Shown piece after piece: positions 44,050 to 57,258 of a DNA stretch of 64,000 bases. Each line of letters starts with the position of its first letter. Position 1 is the first letter of the stretch. Location of the stretch: positions 3,589,501 through 3,653,500 of the forward strand of contig CANUEZ040000062.1 of assembly GCA_948099385.1 (NCBI GenBank). The letters are read 5' to 3'. The notes beneath the pieces are model-generated. The model had not been told where the DNA came from. It did not search any database and saw only the letters and a list, made by a program, of their open reading frames with translations. The translations under genes were made by a program, and so were the position numbers. The stretch is from Fasciola hepatica. Its lineage: Eukaryota > Platyhelminthes > Trematoda > Plagiorchiida > Fasciolidae.

Positions 44050-46850
44050 GCCATCTTGTGACCACATCGCCGACTTTGGTATGCAGGGTAACTTCACGGG
44101 CACGGCGAAGTTGGGAGAAAGGTTTCACCACTTGCTTTGCAGACGTTGGCCCCCAGCTAACGCAGTGGCAACGGGTGATTAGGGCAGGTAAGTCAACGAT
44201 CTTCGGCCAAAAGTCGCAACAAAGGGATGTTGCGGAGTACGTTTCTGGTACCGATAACCAACCCTTTTTGGTAAAAACGCTATGGTAGGCCTGAAAGGAT
44301 CTCCGTGCGTAGATAGAATGAGCATTTATGCCATGCGAACCGACGACTTGCCGTCTTTATTTCCGAAACTATTCCACGACAACATCGGCAGGACTCCTAA
44401 CATGAAGCGCCGCATTGTCTTGCAACACGGAGCTGTTCCTTTTGCTATTTCTGAACGGCGGCCAGTTCCCCTTGCCAAACGAGAAGCCACTTCCAAGGCC
44501 CTTCCTAATATGGTGCATGATGGTTTGGTTGAACCCTGTGGATGTTCCAAATGGGTGCGTCCTCTTGTTGCTGCGTTGGAGAAGGCTGGTAACATCAGAA
44601 CAAGCACTGATCTTAGTAGGCTGAACAAGCAGATCGTTACTGAAAACTTTCCTCTTCCCACCGCTGAGGAATTACCAGTTAAACTTTCCTGCGCTAAAGT
44701 GTTCTCGAAGCTGGATTCGCGTAGTGCATATTCGCACGTGGCCCTCGCCGAGGATTACGAACCACTGACAGCTTTTCTGACATAAGACGGCCTGTACCAA
44801 TACAGAGCACTTCCAACGGGTGTAAGCAGTACGCCTGCTGCCTAGCAAACGTTTATCAGACTGGCCTTAGCTAACTTGCGGGGATGCATTACCTTAGTGG
44901 ACGATATTTGCGTTTTTGGCTCCTCATCCGAGGATCATCACGACAATCTGTCTGTTCAACTCCAGCGACTGAATGATTTGGATTTACTTTCAAATACGGA
45001 AAAGTGTTCGTTTGCGGTACCTGAAATCGAGTTCCTAAGCTATGTAGTATCATAGGTGGGGCCCGCCCGAAAGCTGACAACGTTTGAGCGATATTAAACA
45101 GTCCAGTACCACAATCCATTGATCAAGTAAAACATTTTCTGGGTCTATGTTCCTACGGTCTCCGTCATTTTAAAAATTTCTCAACTGTTTCGGAACCCCT
45201 CAGGAGGCTTGCGAAATAAAATGAAGAGTTTTCCTGGGTTCCGGAGCAACAAGATGATTCCAATTCGATTCGTTCCTTGGTATCTACTGCACCAACGATA
45301 GAGATCTTCGACGAGCACCTGGAAACTTTCGTATTAACTGAAGCTTCGGAAGCCAGTCTGGGGTCCGTATTATCCCAGATTCGCAATGGTCACGACAGGG
45401 TAGTTGCATTTGCGTCACTATCTTTGTCCCCAACTGAAAGGAGGTATTCCTCAGGCAAGAAGGAAGCTCTTGCTTGTGTGTGGGCTGTCACAAAATAGCG
45501 TTTGTACTTGTTCTGGTGCTTATTTAAGTTGCGCACGGATCATCCAGTGCTTACTGGTCTGCTTAGTTGCGGCAACCAAGGTCACAGGCCACTTCGAATT
45601 GTTAGCTGGTGGACTCGCCTTCTGAACTATAACTTTGAAATACAGTTTGCTCCGGGGTCCCGAAGTCAATGGCCTGATGCACTCTCACGACTTCCACTGA
45701 GGGCGTCCGATGAAAATGAGGATATCGAAGAGACCAAAATTATATCAGCTTTAGAAGGCCTCCAATGTGGTGCAATAACCAAAGGCTTATTGAAAGAACA
45801 TTCGGAAACAGATCCAACACTGACTCAAATAATCCGATTCTCAGGGTCTCCCTGAACGAAAATACTTTCAGTTTCTCCAGACGTTCTTCCTCATTTCACT
45901 CTTCGCGATGAATTGTCCGTCGTTGACAGCTGTGCACTACTTGGAGACAGATACGCTGTTCCTCGCGGCTTGATCTCAACCGTCATCCGGTGGGCTCATG
46001 ACGGCATCCGGGGATTTTCCGTACTTAAGCGTGAATTCGAGAGTTTTATTGGTAGCCTGGACTAAACACCTTGGTTAAAGCTGCCGTTAGAGATTGTCCG
46101 GCATGTGCGCATTCCAATAAAACCACCAAACCGATTTCTGTGCCAGTACAGCAGATGGTATATCCCATGAGTCTATGGACCAAGGTGGCTATTGACATCA
46201 TGGGTCCGTTCAGGAAAGCTCCACTGAATAAGCAATATATTCTCGGGACCACTTGTTTCTACAATAAGTGGCCCAAAGCTCTACACTGTGGGAAAGTGAA
46301 GTCTACCGTCGTCCTTTAATGGCTCAGAGACATGTTTGCACGGTTGGGTCTGCCAGGGGAAATGTGACAGAAAACGGTCCTCAGTTTGGAAGCAGGGAAT
46401 TCCACGAATTCCTTCATATGGATGGCATCAAGCACTCGAGAACAGTTCCATATAACCCACCAGCGAACAGAGTGATGGAGCGCTTGAACCGAAAGCCGAA
46501 GAGGACTATACAAACTGTGCAACAGTAGGGTACCTCGTGGGACGACGCACTGCCCATTTATTTGAGCACCCACCGAAATGGTCCACATCCAGCAACGCAA
46601 AAACTCCAGCGGAGCTGATGCTGAGTAGCAGATCCGAACAAAGCTGAATGCAGGGATTCCACCTACGAATACAAGTAAATCAGGTGAGATACATAGGAGA
46701 TCAAATTATCAGCCCTCGTATTACAGAGCCAGGAATCCACTTAAGGTTGTCCAGTGTATAAAAGATTTCCGGCCGTTCAGAGGGAATGGTGAGCACTGAA
46801 TAGCAGTTCCCAAGAAGATCAGGATTGTTTACACACCAGGAACTTACAGA
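44050..46850 (+). pseudogene. Second Gypsy lineage, decayed pol fragment
   Basis: A plus-strand Gypsy pol different from the CsRn1-type copy. Protease end and RT (44282-44785: KREATSKALPNMVHDGLVEP, TDLSRLNKQIV, KVFSKLDSRSAYSHV) run into TLVDDICVFGSS near 44893. RNase H (45280-45500) reads LTEASEASLGSVLSQ, with Glu where the family has the catalytic Asp. A connecting stretch (YNFEIQFAPGSRSQWPDALS) follows near 45630. Integrase (46050-46530) reads AIDIMGPFRKA, TENGPQFGSREF (Glu for the second catalytic Asp) and PPANRVMERLNR. There are many stops and frame changes. No LTRs or gag are visible, so this is an internal fragment. Confidence 0.85.
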
Positions 46851-49740
46851 CTGTCGGATGGATTAGGGGCAAATGCGGGACGGCTGCAAAACGTCCCTAA
46901 ATAAAGATCGACTTCCAAAATCTCTCTCTTCTCAAGAAAGAGGGGGCAATACCGACGCGAACATTTTGGGATGCCCGGTTGGAAGATCTGGAAAGGTGCG
47001 GATTCCAGTCGACAGGTACCAGTCTGGTGTTTAGAATTACAGGGAACAATCCACATCTTACACACACCACATTTTTACAGGCCTCACATTCAAAACTTGA
47101 ACCGAATTTATGACATACTGGCTGTTTTCGTTTCTTCCACCTTTTTAGAAATAGGAGTCTTTGTTTCTCACCATCCAATCACTCATACCATAACTACAGT
47201 TGCTTTTCATTCCTGCCTATGCCCATGTTTGCGCTTTTCTTGTTTCCTATGTTTTGTACCAATTCTGAATGCTTTTTCTCAAAAAAGGGGTGAAGATGTT
47301 GTGATGCTTATTCAAGTGGCTTTGACTTTCATTCGTGATGCATTGAAAACACATTCACCTCGCACTCCCATATTCGATGCTTGTCTCTATCACTCTCTGA
47401 TTTGCTCACCTCTACCAGTCACACGCAGCTAGTTCAATGTGTGACTAATATTGAGTAAATGGTTTCATCCCATTGACATGCTTACGCTTGCATTTGCAGA
47501 ACGTTGAGCCTGAATGCTAGTTATGCAGTGCATATGTACATTCTTTGTGTTTACTAAACTCTGGACACAACATCTCCCTGCACGGATAAACCTAGGGTTT
47601 ACAGCTATGGGCTAAACCTAGCACACAGCTGATAGCTTGACGTGGGAATGTAAACGTCGCATGTTTATAAATCACAATCCATAACCCCATATTCCCCGTG
47701 CTTTCCTCGATCTTCGGCACCAGTACGGTGTTGTCCAAAGTCACCTGGGGAGTTTCTGCTAAGGTATCCGTTAAGCTGCATAACAAAAATGCCTGATAAA
47801 GCAAGCATGTAATTAAAGGGCCACCTTCTTCTCCATAGCCGATGTTTAACCTCACCTGATTTTCCTGCCTCATTGGTCTAGTGGCTGTTTTTCCCCTCAC
47901 TTGCTTTCGAACTTCGGTTTGCCACGCTGATTACTATTATTTATTATTCATCACTTTCCAGTCTGCGTAAATGCTCAAAGTATTCCAAGATCCCACCCTA
48001 CTCAGCTTGCGTATGTTTTTGTCCTCTCATCGCCTTCGCGGGAAAAAGTCATGAACGAATCTGCACAGAAATGATTCTTCCCAACCTCAGTTATCATTTG
48101 CACTCTCTGTTTGCCGTCCTCCACTACAGCTAGACAACAACCAGAGTGTTGTCTTCTTTCTCCTCGCTGACGTTTCGAATCTACATGTTTTAACCACATA
48201 CTCTTCGCCAAGCTAGAGGACTAATACTCACATGCGCGTTACTAACGGAAGTCGCTCAAGGCTTATTACCAGAACCCATTTTGGAAAGCAGAAATTGCAG
48301 ATAGAACCCCGGAAGATATATATTTATATACACTCGTGCCTAGCCAGGCTCTTGTCCTGCTACTTATGTTTGACTGACCTCAGTAAAAGGGCACATATTT
48401 CAATGATAAACGGTTCAGGATCAGTGGTCTTCTCCTCTTCCCCGAGTTTACCCATAATGATGGACAGAAGCACCCAAAGACACTTAAATTAATGTTCTCG
48501 AGAGTTCGCTCTCTGTATGCATATGCAAAGGCGCCCCCAAATGCCGTATTGCTTGTCATTCTCATTTGTCACTCCGCGTGCAATTGAAAATTTGCAAGAG
48601 ACTCAAAAAGATAAGAACTGTTTGTCAGTTTAACGAAATAGTCGGGCCTAAGTCAGTGCAAAGTATACTCACCCTTCGATTTCTAGTTTTTGCTCCACTC
48701 TGACACTACGCTATAAGTGGTCGGTAGTTCTTCTTTTTGCGACTTTACCATTCTTCCATCGGCTGCGATCTCTAGCCTTTAGATGACTCCCCAAGCTAGC
48801 TCGGATAGGTGCCCCAGCATTTTATGGGACTTCGTCCGCCTGCACAGTTTCCTATATCCCCTGGATATATTTTTACAATTTCCACCGGTTTGCGCGCTTT
48901 TATCCAACCCGTTTCATTTGACGGTCGCTAGTATGCATCCGCCGATGACTTTCCGCAACGCCCTTTTGTGTGTCATTTTTTCCGCATTTGATCGTAACAT
49001 TCTTTTCAGCTATTTCACAGCTGGCCGATTCCTCAAACCGCCTCCATTTATTGCAAAAGTGCTTCGTATTTGCCGCGTGAATCAGTTTAGTTCAATTAGT
49101 AACAATAATAATAATATTTATTAATAATAACAATAAAGGCTTATTTTGGAGACCCCCAAAACACTCCAGAGGCATGTCCAAACTCTTACAAGCTTCAAAA
49201 TGGATAGACAAAATTCGTATGATTTAGAAATATGCATGACTAACGTAAGGCAGGTAGGCTTAGAAGAGAGATAAATGCGCGCACTCCAAAGAACAATTAA
49301 GGAAGATTGAGTGTACCCAAGGGCAGACTCAAATAGATGCAGTGTGAATTTGAGAGCCAAGGTCAAATGGAGGATCTGGCAAGATCAAAAGGAGGGTGAC
49401 TGAGGGCTGACGGTTTTAGACCAGGAACACTAAAATTCGGTGTGAGGAACTGTGGAAGCGACAGACTGTAAGGAAAAAAACTGAGTTGCACTGCAAGGGA
49501 TTGGGTAGTCATGAAGTATGCAACACTGCGACGAAATGGACGGTGCCAGGGTACAACAGTCAGTTTTAAAACATGGTGCGAACAATGTTAAGGGCAAGGA
49601 ATGGGTCGGAGGGCAGCTGCGGCTTGGAAAGACCGAGATAAGGTAGACAGGAGGCACAGATTTAGACGGGATGGACGCATATCATGAACGGCAGCAAAGT
49701 GACGGCAAGGGAACTGGCAGGTGGAGGACGGAAGGATGCG
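46851..49740. other. No recognisable gene (46.9-49.7 kb)
   Basis: AT-rich sequence with short open frames and no motifs. An (AAT)n-like tract lies at about 49105-49135. I see no repeat match elsewhere in the window. Confidence 0.5.
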
Positions 49741-49749
49741 GGGTAAGTA

Positions 49750-49751
<2 letters not shown>

Positions 49752-49804
<53 letters not shown>
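49752..49804. repeat. AT microsatellite
   Basis: About 26 AT units without interruption. The long open frames that read YIYIYI through it are artefacts of the repeat. Confidence 0.98.
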
Positions 49805-49807
<3 letters not shown>

Positions 49808-50390
49808 AGGGGCCGGAGCAAAGAGCAACGAAGTGATAGTACACGGAAGCAGCCGTGCACTGAACAGAGGGTTATTGTTAGATCAAATGGTTTTGCACCA
49901 GGACTTGCAGGCGGAGTGCTTGAAGGTCCAGATTCTTGCACTGACGAGTTCCTCGAATCCATCCGTGTTCCGACAATTGGACAGGAAGGTTCTTCTTCAC
50001 CACTAGGATATAATCAGGGAGGATTCGGGTTGGACTTCCGATCCCTGTTTTTCAAAACAAACTTTCGAAAAACAGCAGTTGGTCACACCCTTGTCGACAG
50101 CAGAGGTAACATAGTAGCGGGTAGTTGGTACTAGACAAGGACACCACGAGGACTTAAAGTAAAGGTAGCTAGTCATTGGTCCAACAAAATCGGTTGTACA
50201 GGCTCCTGGCCATACTTCACTGAATACCGCTGTCCAGTCTTCATCTAGTTCTCCTTTGAACTCCGCCGCTGTGATCAAGATTATCACATCCTTTTGGAGC
50301 TTGTTTTGATATTACCGACCGTACCCACAAAAGACTGACCTCTGATCCGAGCCAAATTCCGCTCTATCTCGGTTGCCGGTGCATGTCCGT
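49805..50390. other. No recognisable gene (49.8-50.4 kb)
   Basis: Contains a 94-codon minus-strand open frame (50287-50003) without motifs. It could be the 3' end of LINE I beyond the solo LTR, but I cannot show that. Confidence 0.4.
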
Positions 50391-50768
50391 TGTTACGAAC
50401 GTTTGAGCAATGCGTAGCCGAATTCGCAACGGATCCCGAAATCAGAAGACGTTTATCCGTGATATTCTACGATACTAGATTATTAAAATAAACAATGACA
50501 TAAACAATATACAAACCTCAATAATACGATCACAAGGACTCAACAACGAGAAACCAAATAGCAGCGTGTGAGCAGACAGCACGTGCGTCACGCAGGTCCT
50601 GAACAAGGATGTGCCAAAGTAGCGCTATGGGCGCGAACAAACAACAATTGGACCAGAAAAACAACCAGTTCGTAAAGACAAGTTAACAGTGTATAGAAAT
50701 GAGTGATGTTGGGAAAAACACTGAATCGCGAGGGAAAAAAGGGGGATTTTCCACGACCGGCTGTTACA
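50391..50768 (-). mobile_element. BEL/Pao solo LTR (378 bp)
   Basis: A reverse-complement copy of the BEL LTR at 2086-2464, running TGTTAC...TGTTACA, flanked by TCCGT on both sides (50386-50390 and 50769-50773). A single LTR with a perfect 5-bp target duplication is the product of recombination between the two LTRs of a full element. It sits at the downstream end of LINE I. Confidence 0.95.
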
Positions 50769-50773
50769 TCCGT

Positions 50774-52680
50774 TAAGCAGCCAAGCGCTGGCGGCTAAGA
50801 TAGGGCCCCTCAGTGATCTTGAGTTTCTGCGAACACTTCCGTTATTTTTAAAGCCACTTTGAGGTAACCTCTCTTTCTTTCTAAAAAAGGAGATCTCCAT
50901 AGCTTTAGCCTCTGCTCATAGCACAAATGTCTGTATTCTGCAAACCATCTTGTGAATCGCCGTTGTGGTCGATCGAAAGCCTTGAAATTCCCAGCCGAAT
51001 GTAGCCTCCACACTTGGATACGATTTTCTAGGTGGATCTCACGGACGCCTCATATACAGCCACCAAGGCCCGCGGTTTTCTAGAGCTCACTGCCCTCCTT
51101 AGCTTGTGCAGGGATCTTTGTGCTTCTCGCAGTACTTTCTGACACTACAGACTTGGCTCAAATTCAGCTCTTGCCATCACCCCTAGATCCCGGGCTTCTG
51201 TTCTCTGAGCCAGCGCCCCTCGATTTTCTGGTGGACTCACATGCCGGAGGGGGCCGTGGCTCTCCCTCTCCTTTGATGCTGACATTTGATCAGAATAAGG
51301 ATGGCCCCACTCCGTTGACCGCTGGTTTTCTTGCCTATATCATACTGAGCGGCAATCTCATCTGCTGCCTCGACAGCCCTGACGCCATCCGTGGACCAAG
51401 AGCAAGAAACTTCCAAACCGTCTGCAAGGTCGTCATTGTACATCGTGAACAGCGAGGGTCCATGGGCTAACCCTTGCAAAACACCACTATGCAGTCTCCC
51501 GTTTTCCAACAAGTGGCCTTGTACACTCACCCAGAAAACCTCTCCTCCAGGTCTTGTACAATCAGGCTTTGTATTTTCGCACAGAGTGGGAACAGTTCCA
51601 CCGTTGCTTCGAGCAGCCTGTAGCGGACCGAATCAAAGACCTTCCGGCAATCCAGGTAACAGAATTCCGCTCGTCCTCCCCGGAGCACTTGATAGGTTAC
51701 CTCATCTGAGAAACTTTTCAAGTTAGAGAGGCAAGAGCTCCTGCGTCGGAACCCATGCTGGTTGGCAGTCACTAGCGTGCTCCTCTCCAAATGTTCTGAT
51801 GTTCCATCTCTTATTGGTCCCTCAAGAACTCTGGGTTCCCTTGATGTCTGGTTAACTGACTTGTGAGGGATTCATGCTCTTCTGCCTCGGCCTTTATGAC
51901 CGGGCGCGACTATCGACACAAGGTCGATTTTAGGCAGTACACCCCCGTCTTATGGTGCTCAGTTAGAGGTTTTGCCAGTGTAGACGCTGGTGGCTTCAGT
52001 ACTGCTGGGTGGATGTTATTCGGCACCACCGCCTTGAATACTTTTAGTCATTTCAGGTTTTTCAGTATCTCTCTTGCGTTTATTTGTTGTTTACTCGCTT
52101 CCGGAAAGTAAATGCCCCTAGCTATGGGTGGCCCCTAAGCACCTCGGTCCTGTCTATGCGCTTGGTGCAAGAATTTCAACAAGTCCGCTACTTCTTGCCA
52201 GCTTATTGCCTGCACCCCCTGTAAGTCTCTGCGCCCCTCCCCAGAGGCTTTCATCAGTGTTTCCTGAGACCAAAAGTATTTACAGAGCACCTTGAGATTG
52301 CTTCTGGCTTTCTGCGCAATAGCTTCCTCGCAGTTGCCCTGCACTATTTCTGTATCCGAGACGGTTTAGTTCTCTTTGCCTTGAACTGTGAGAATGTCCG
52401 CTAGCCGCTGATGCCTCCTTACTCCCTTACTACCCCTTGTTTCCTCTCCAAGGCCTTTCTTGTTCGTCCTGTGCACCACGGTAGTAATCCGTTTCGGTTG
52501 ACCCCTCTAAGTGAAGCGACGGCCTCTGTGGTTTCCAAAGTTTGCTCTTGATCCAACGCCAACTGTGTTCACCGATATTGTCACCGCCCACAGTCTCCCG
52601 GTCCATCCAAAGGTCTAGTTCCACGGAGTCGTTCTCGCCTATCTTTGAGAAGGCCCTTCTGAATTTATCAAACGCACTTA
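50774..52680 (-). pseudogene. LINE I, decayed RT fragment
   Basis: Minus strand, reading from 52680. A linker (DKFRRAFSKIGENDSVELDL; EEAIAQKARSNLKVLCKYFW near 52320) is followed by an RT start near 52010 (NNIHPAVLKP), NQHGFRRRSSCLSNLKSF, motif A CYLDCRKVFDSVRYR (51790-51600), GVLQGLAHGPSLFTMYNDDL (51490-51430), and a motif C region that reads WSTDG instead of FADD. The C-terminal piece near 51010-50810 reads FTRWFAEYRHLCYEQRLKLW. Stops and frame changes are present throughout. It is an older CR1-like copy with no close match to the other LINEs here. Confidence 0.75.
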
Positions 52681-54530
52681 CTTCACGGAGGATTAGCCTA
52701 TAGAAGACGTTCGAGAGCGGCTGGCGAACGTGTCTCCTATCGGATATAGTAGCGAAATACCAACGATATCCCCTCTACCGGACAAATAGAGAAGACACAA
52801 GTCGGTTTACAGATGCGAGGTGTATTCTATATATCGTGGCACCGAAACAGTACCAATACGAGAGACACACCGAACGGAAAACGAAACGAAACGCGACGGC
52901 TGTGCAGAAGGCGAACCGCGAGCCTGTACAACCGGCGAACGGCCGGAAGTGAAAGTGATTTAAAACGAGGTCGACGGAAACCTAGGGAAAGTCAGTCCAG
53001 TAAAATGTACGCAACCGGAGAACACAGTGAGGTCAACTTCGAACGTCAGAAAAGATCGTGGAGAAAATAGATCCAAAATGATGTCCAGAAAATAGTCATT
53101 TTCTCAAAACGATCAAGGTCACTACAAGCCTAAACCGACCCACGTCATGATCGCTGTTATCTATGGGTTCCCCAACGTCTAGATGTTCTGCTTCTTTTTG
53201 GACTCTTGCCATCACCAGATCAATAGCTGACGGTGACTGGCTGAATCTCCGTCTTTTCATTTGATTTCGCTTGTTGGAGCCTCTCTGGGGATGGTAGAAA
53301 GGGAATAAATGTTTACGGATATGTGAGGAAAAAATGGAAGGGGCGTCAGTGGCATCCTGAACCGTGAGCTATCACGATGCGAAGCCATCGAATCATGGAC
53401 GGAAAGGGTAGACACAAATTCAGGGGTAAGTAAAGACAATGAGGAGTGATAAGTCTACGGCTAAATAGATGATCATACAGCGACGGCGGAGGCTTGAAAC
53501 TGGAGAACTACTTCGGCAGATGCAGCAGAAGGGTGGCAAAGAAATCATGCGACCTGCAAACTGTGCTGGTAAAAAGAACAGGCCGCTCTGGGTACCCAAA
53601 ATGAGAAATATTTCATGTAGTGGACATGGGAGGCTCACTCCACCAGCCTGAAAGCGGCCGCATATCGCAGGGGACTTTATGAACTCCTGATGCGGGCTGG
53701 CCAAAGTGGTGGATTGACCGTGTCCCACACTGTTTTTATTGGCACTGCGGATTTCCGTATGTTATATTTGGGGGTCGTGGGCATGTAGATGGAGGTGTTA
53801 AGTCCACCATCAGGCGGACAGGATGAAAAAGATTTTGAGGAGCACGGAGAATGGGTTGGCGATTGGCTTAGGGCTATAGAGCAAAGTGGCTCAGTTACAT
53901 CTGCCAGGGAAGTGACCAGAATAGTACCCTAGGTGACTGACCACCACTGCACTTGATATGCACACAAGCAGAGGACTGAAATGGGGAAAAGAAATAGAAA
54001 CCCACTTTTGGGTTGCCATCAGCTGCGGATCAAAGGTTAAAAAAGAAGAGCGCAAGACAAGGGAGCATCAATGCAGTTGATCCTGGAGACAAACTGAAAA
54101 AGGTGGGAGGTTTATGTGGCTATGTCCTGATGGAAAGAAGGAACCATGCGGTTGAAATCCTATCTCAGGCACTGAAGGTGACATGAATGTGTGAAAAAAG
54201 TAATAGGTGACGGACGGAGCATCCAACATAAGGCCCTAGCTGACGGTTAAACTGTCACGAAAAGGAAGGGATGCACAGTTATACGATGCGGTTACATTAG
54301 AAAAAGAACTGTGGAGAGCGAGCCGTTGCTTTCAGTGGAACCCATTACGTGCTTCTACAACTCATATGAATGAAGTAACACTAGAATGGGTTAGCCATTG
54401 GCCGGAGTAAGGGTCATTGTCGTAGCAGTAGCAAAGAGGGGGTTGGTGAGGAAGGGTGTCTCTGTCGTATGCTTGTTGCGTTGAGAGTTTCACTCCCACA
54501 TTCACTGACAGGTAATCTATAATGGATTTT
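52681..54530. other. No recognisable gene (52.7-54.5 kb)
   Basis: A basic plus-strand open frame (52813-53070) is Arg-rich without motifs. The rest shows purine-rich stretches and short frames only. The right end may be the 3' UTR of the Penelope-like element. Confidence 0.45.
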
Positions 54531-54539
54531 GGGGGTTCG

Positions 54540-55204
54540 GCGGAGATCCGTGGTTTCCATTGTTGGCCAAGGCAGCTGAACAGCCTGAACTAGTCGCTTT
54601 TGTGCACACAGATCGGGGCTTAGTAGGCGAATGGCGATTGCTTCTGCCGTGGCCAGGGATCGGAGTCGGGCTGGTATTGATAGGTCAGGTTAAACTCGCT
54701 ATATGAATTTGAAAGCCTTTTCACAGTCGCCGGCGTGGCCACTGCCCACCAAAATGACCTAGGATCGAACTAATAATCCCACCGGCTTTCCTCTGACCCA
54801 AACATCTTGGGTGATGTTCCTTAGTGCGTTGAGACAAACGCCTAGCCGTGCGGCCTGTGGGGTGCACCATATTCGCAACTGAATGAGTGAGTATTCATGG
54901 AAGAGGTTAGCTCAGGCAGTTTGTCTTTTACCCGCATGCGAATCACCGAAGAGAAGGAATATGCGCACTTCAGTCTAGCGGCTGGGAACGCTGAGTTTAC
55001 AGCTGCCCTAAATGCTTCCGCCAGCTTGTCCGCATGTGTATCCCCTTGAACGATACTTTAAGGAACAGTTCCCTCCTCAGCATGCGGGAAGACCACTCTG
55101 CAAGCAACTTCAGTTCTATGTTTTTGTGGATAAACTTTTCGAGGTAGCGATTCTCTTGAAAAAAGTTTTGAAAGAAACTAAGTTCATCTTGCAAAGTCCT
55201 TGTT
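54540..55204 (-). pseudogene. Penelope-like element, RT C-terminus and GIY-YIG endonuclease
   Basis: Minus strand. The RT thumb end reads DELSFFQNFFQENRYLEKFI, then RELFLKVSFKGIHM (55204-55010). A GIY-YIG-like nuclease follows: a CEYGA segment and TGRTARRLSQRTKEHHPRC near 54875-54810, GGIISSILGHF near 54780, and AEAIAIRLLSPDLCAQK near 54640 with the conserved Glu. This layout (RT followed by GIY-YIG) is diagnostic of Penelope-like retroelements. Frame changes and stops show it is dead. The rest of the RT is at 59395-60815, on the other side of LINE G. Confidence 0.8.
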
Positions 55205-55317
55205 GAGCTTCAGTCTTCCGTGACCTGACCTGCGCTACACCGGCAAGTCTTCCGACGTGATACGTGGAATTATATTTTCTGTGGTTGTGTTATTCTGTGG
55301 ACTATAATTTGCCCACA

Positions 55318-57258
55318 ATGCCTCCAAAAAGAGTCAAAAATATTGCATCCAAGTGCCTAGTTTGTTCGAAAGTTGTTCGCTCACGCGACAAATCTCTTCA
55401 GTGTGATGGTTGTGATGGTTGGGTCCATCTTGAGTGTTCTGAAATAAGTACTGATCTTTACGAAGCCCTGGACAAATGCCGTGCAAAGTTGCTCAAGGTG
55501 CTGTGCATCAAATGCACCGAGCTATCAACACCTGCGTGGCCCGCAAAGCAGTCGGCGGAAATGGCTCTTCCTGTCACAGATACAGCAGCGTCATCAACTT
55601 CGTCGTCGTCATCATCATTAGCACCGTCAATCAGTTCATCGCCATCAATAGCAGCAAAATCAGCGGCGTCATCATCGTCTTTTTCTCCGCCAACATCACT
55701 CTCACCGTCATCATTGCCGTCAGAAGGGGAAAATTCCGCCGAGGTATCTATTCCCGACTGTGCTACGTATGCATAGGTGGCTTCAACATCGGTCAATGAG
55801 CCAACCGGAACAAAGCGCCGCCAACGCCAGAAGCTACCTAAGTTTGCCTGCCATAATGCGGACCCAGTTGGCACTGATGTGGCCACGCAAGCACTAGACG
55901 ATATTATAGGAACAAAACCCAGCCGTCAGAGCACCACCGCGGATGAAAGTAGACCGGCCTGGTTAACAACTGCGGATCGTCCACGAAGGGCGCCACCGTC
56001 GAGGAAACAGTGTTTCCTAATAGTGAACTTGCCTGAGACAAAGGAGACCATGGCACAGGCACGTCTGGACCACGATATTGCGAGTCTCCGGAGTATACTA
56101 ACAAAACTCTTTGTCCCCGGGGAGGAGGAGACCGCGGAGAAGTTGCGGGTAAAATCAGCATTCCGAATTGGCAAAGCTAGTGACGCTGAACGCCCCCGTC
56201 CACTGAAAGTAGTGCTGGAGTCTGAGGAATCCGCTACTTCTGTGTTAGGAAGATCCCACCGGCTAAAAGGCGAGCAAGTGCGGCTGCACCGAGATCTAGA
56301 CCCTGCAGATCGTGAGAAGTATAGAAATGCTTTGATTGAACGACGTGAACGAATGGAACAAGGGGAAAGAGACTTGATCATTCGGGATCTTCGGGTGCAG
56401 AAACGGCGCCCTCACTTCCGGTGGAGGCCGCTGACGCTAGTGTCCCTGTCAGCCCCCCCCCCCAAGCTAGGACGCCCTGAACAAACGGATGTGGTAGCAG
56501 GCCGAGACAGTGTCGTCATCCTGTTTTCTAACGTCCGTGGTCTGCTGAACAAGAGGGATGACCTGGAACACCTGCCGCAGTCCAGCTCACCTACTATGAT
56601 AGCATTGTCGGAGACGTGGCTGAGTAACAATGTTCTAGACTCTGAGGTGTCCCTCCCTGGCTACACCCTATTCCGAGTCGATAGGAACTCTATCAGAGCT
56701 GGTGGAGGCGTAGCATTGTTCGTACGATCAGACATCCCAACCGTGCAGTTAGAGGAATTTGCAGACCCGCAAGGATTCGGTGAAGCCATCTGGTGCCGCG
56801 TCAAGCTATCCGCCGGGGGCTTTAGGACAGTTGGAGTCATTTATCGGACACCTGCGGTCACTCCTCCAGATATGATGAATTTATTGAGGAGATGGGCGTG
56901 CAACGGCCACTGCCTCGTCCTGGGCGACTTCAATGCTCCGCATATTGATTGGACGTCAAGCACTACAGTAGCCGGGGCTGATCCTTTCTCCCGGGAATTA
57001 CTGACAACGGTCCAAGAACTGGCACTACACCAACATGTTCAGGAATCGACCCGGAGGCAATCCGGCCACGGTTCCATTCTGGATCTGGTGATTGCTCCCA
57101 GGAGCTCGGACGTCGATAAGGTTGAACATCTCCCTCCACTTGGAAGCAGTGACCATATGGTGCTAGAAATTCACTGGCGCACTGGTTCTTGTCCATCCCC
57201 TAGACCACACATGGGACGTAATGTTTGGCGCACTTCATTCGAGGGTGTCCGGCTTTAG
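55318..57258 (+). pseudogene. LINE G ORF1 (PHD-like) in frame with the endonuclease, one TAG
   Basis: The ATG at 55318 opens a frame with a PHD-type finger (CLVCSKVV, LQCDGCDGWVHLEC, LCIKC; residues about 10-65), a Ser-rich linker coded by tcatca-type repeats (55580-55740), then TAG at 55774-55776. The same frame continues through an RNA-binding-like region (QCFLIVNLPETKE; RPLKVVLESEE) and into the endonuclease without another stop: VVILFSNVRGLLNKR, ALSETWLSNN, GGGVALFVRSD, LGDFNAPHIDW, GSSDHMVLEI. All the expected catalytic residues are present. It ends at 57258, where the frame shifts. The reading-frame fusion of ORF1 and endonuclease is unusual, because CR1 elements normally separate ORF1 and ORF2. 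Confidence 0.82.

Noticed and set aside
49671..50134. Open frames of 111-137 codons through the AT microsatellite
   Set aside because: They read as alternating Ile-Tyr, produced by the repeat itself.
53469..54530. Possible coding region upstream of the Penelope remnant
   Set aside because: Only short frames with no motif on either strand.
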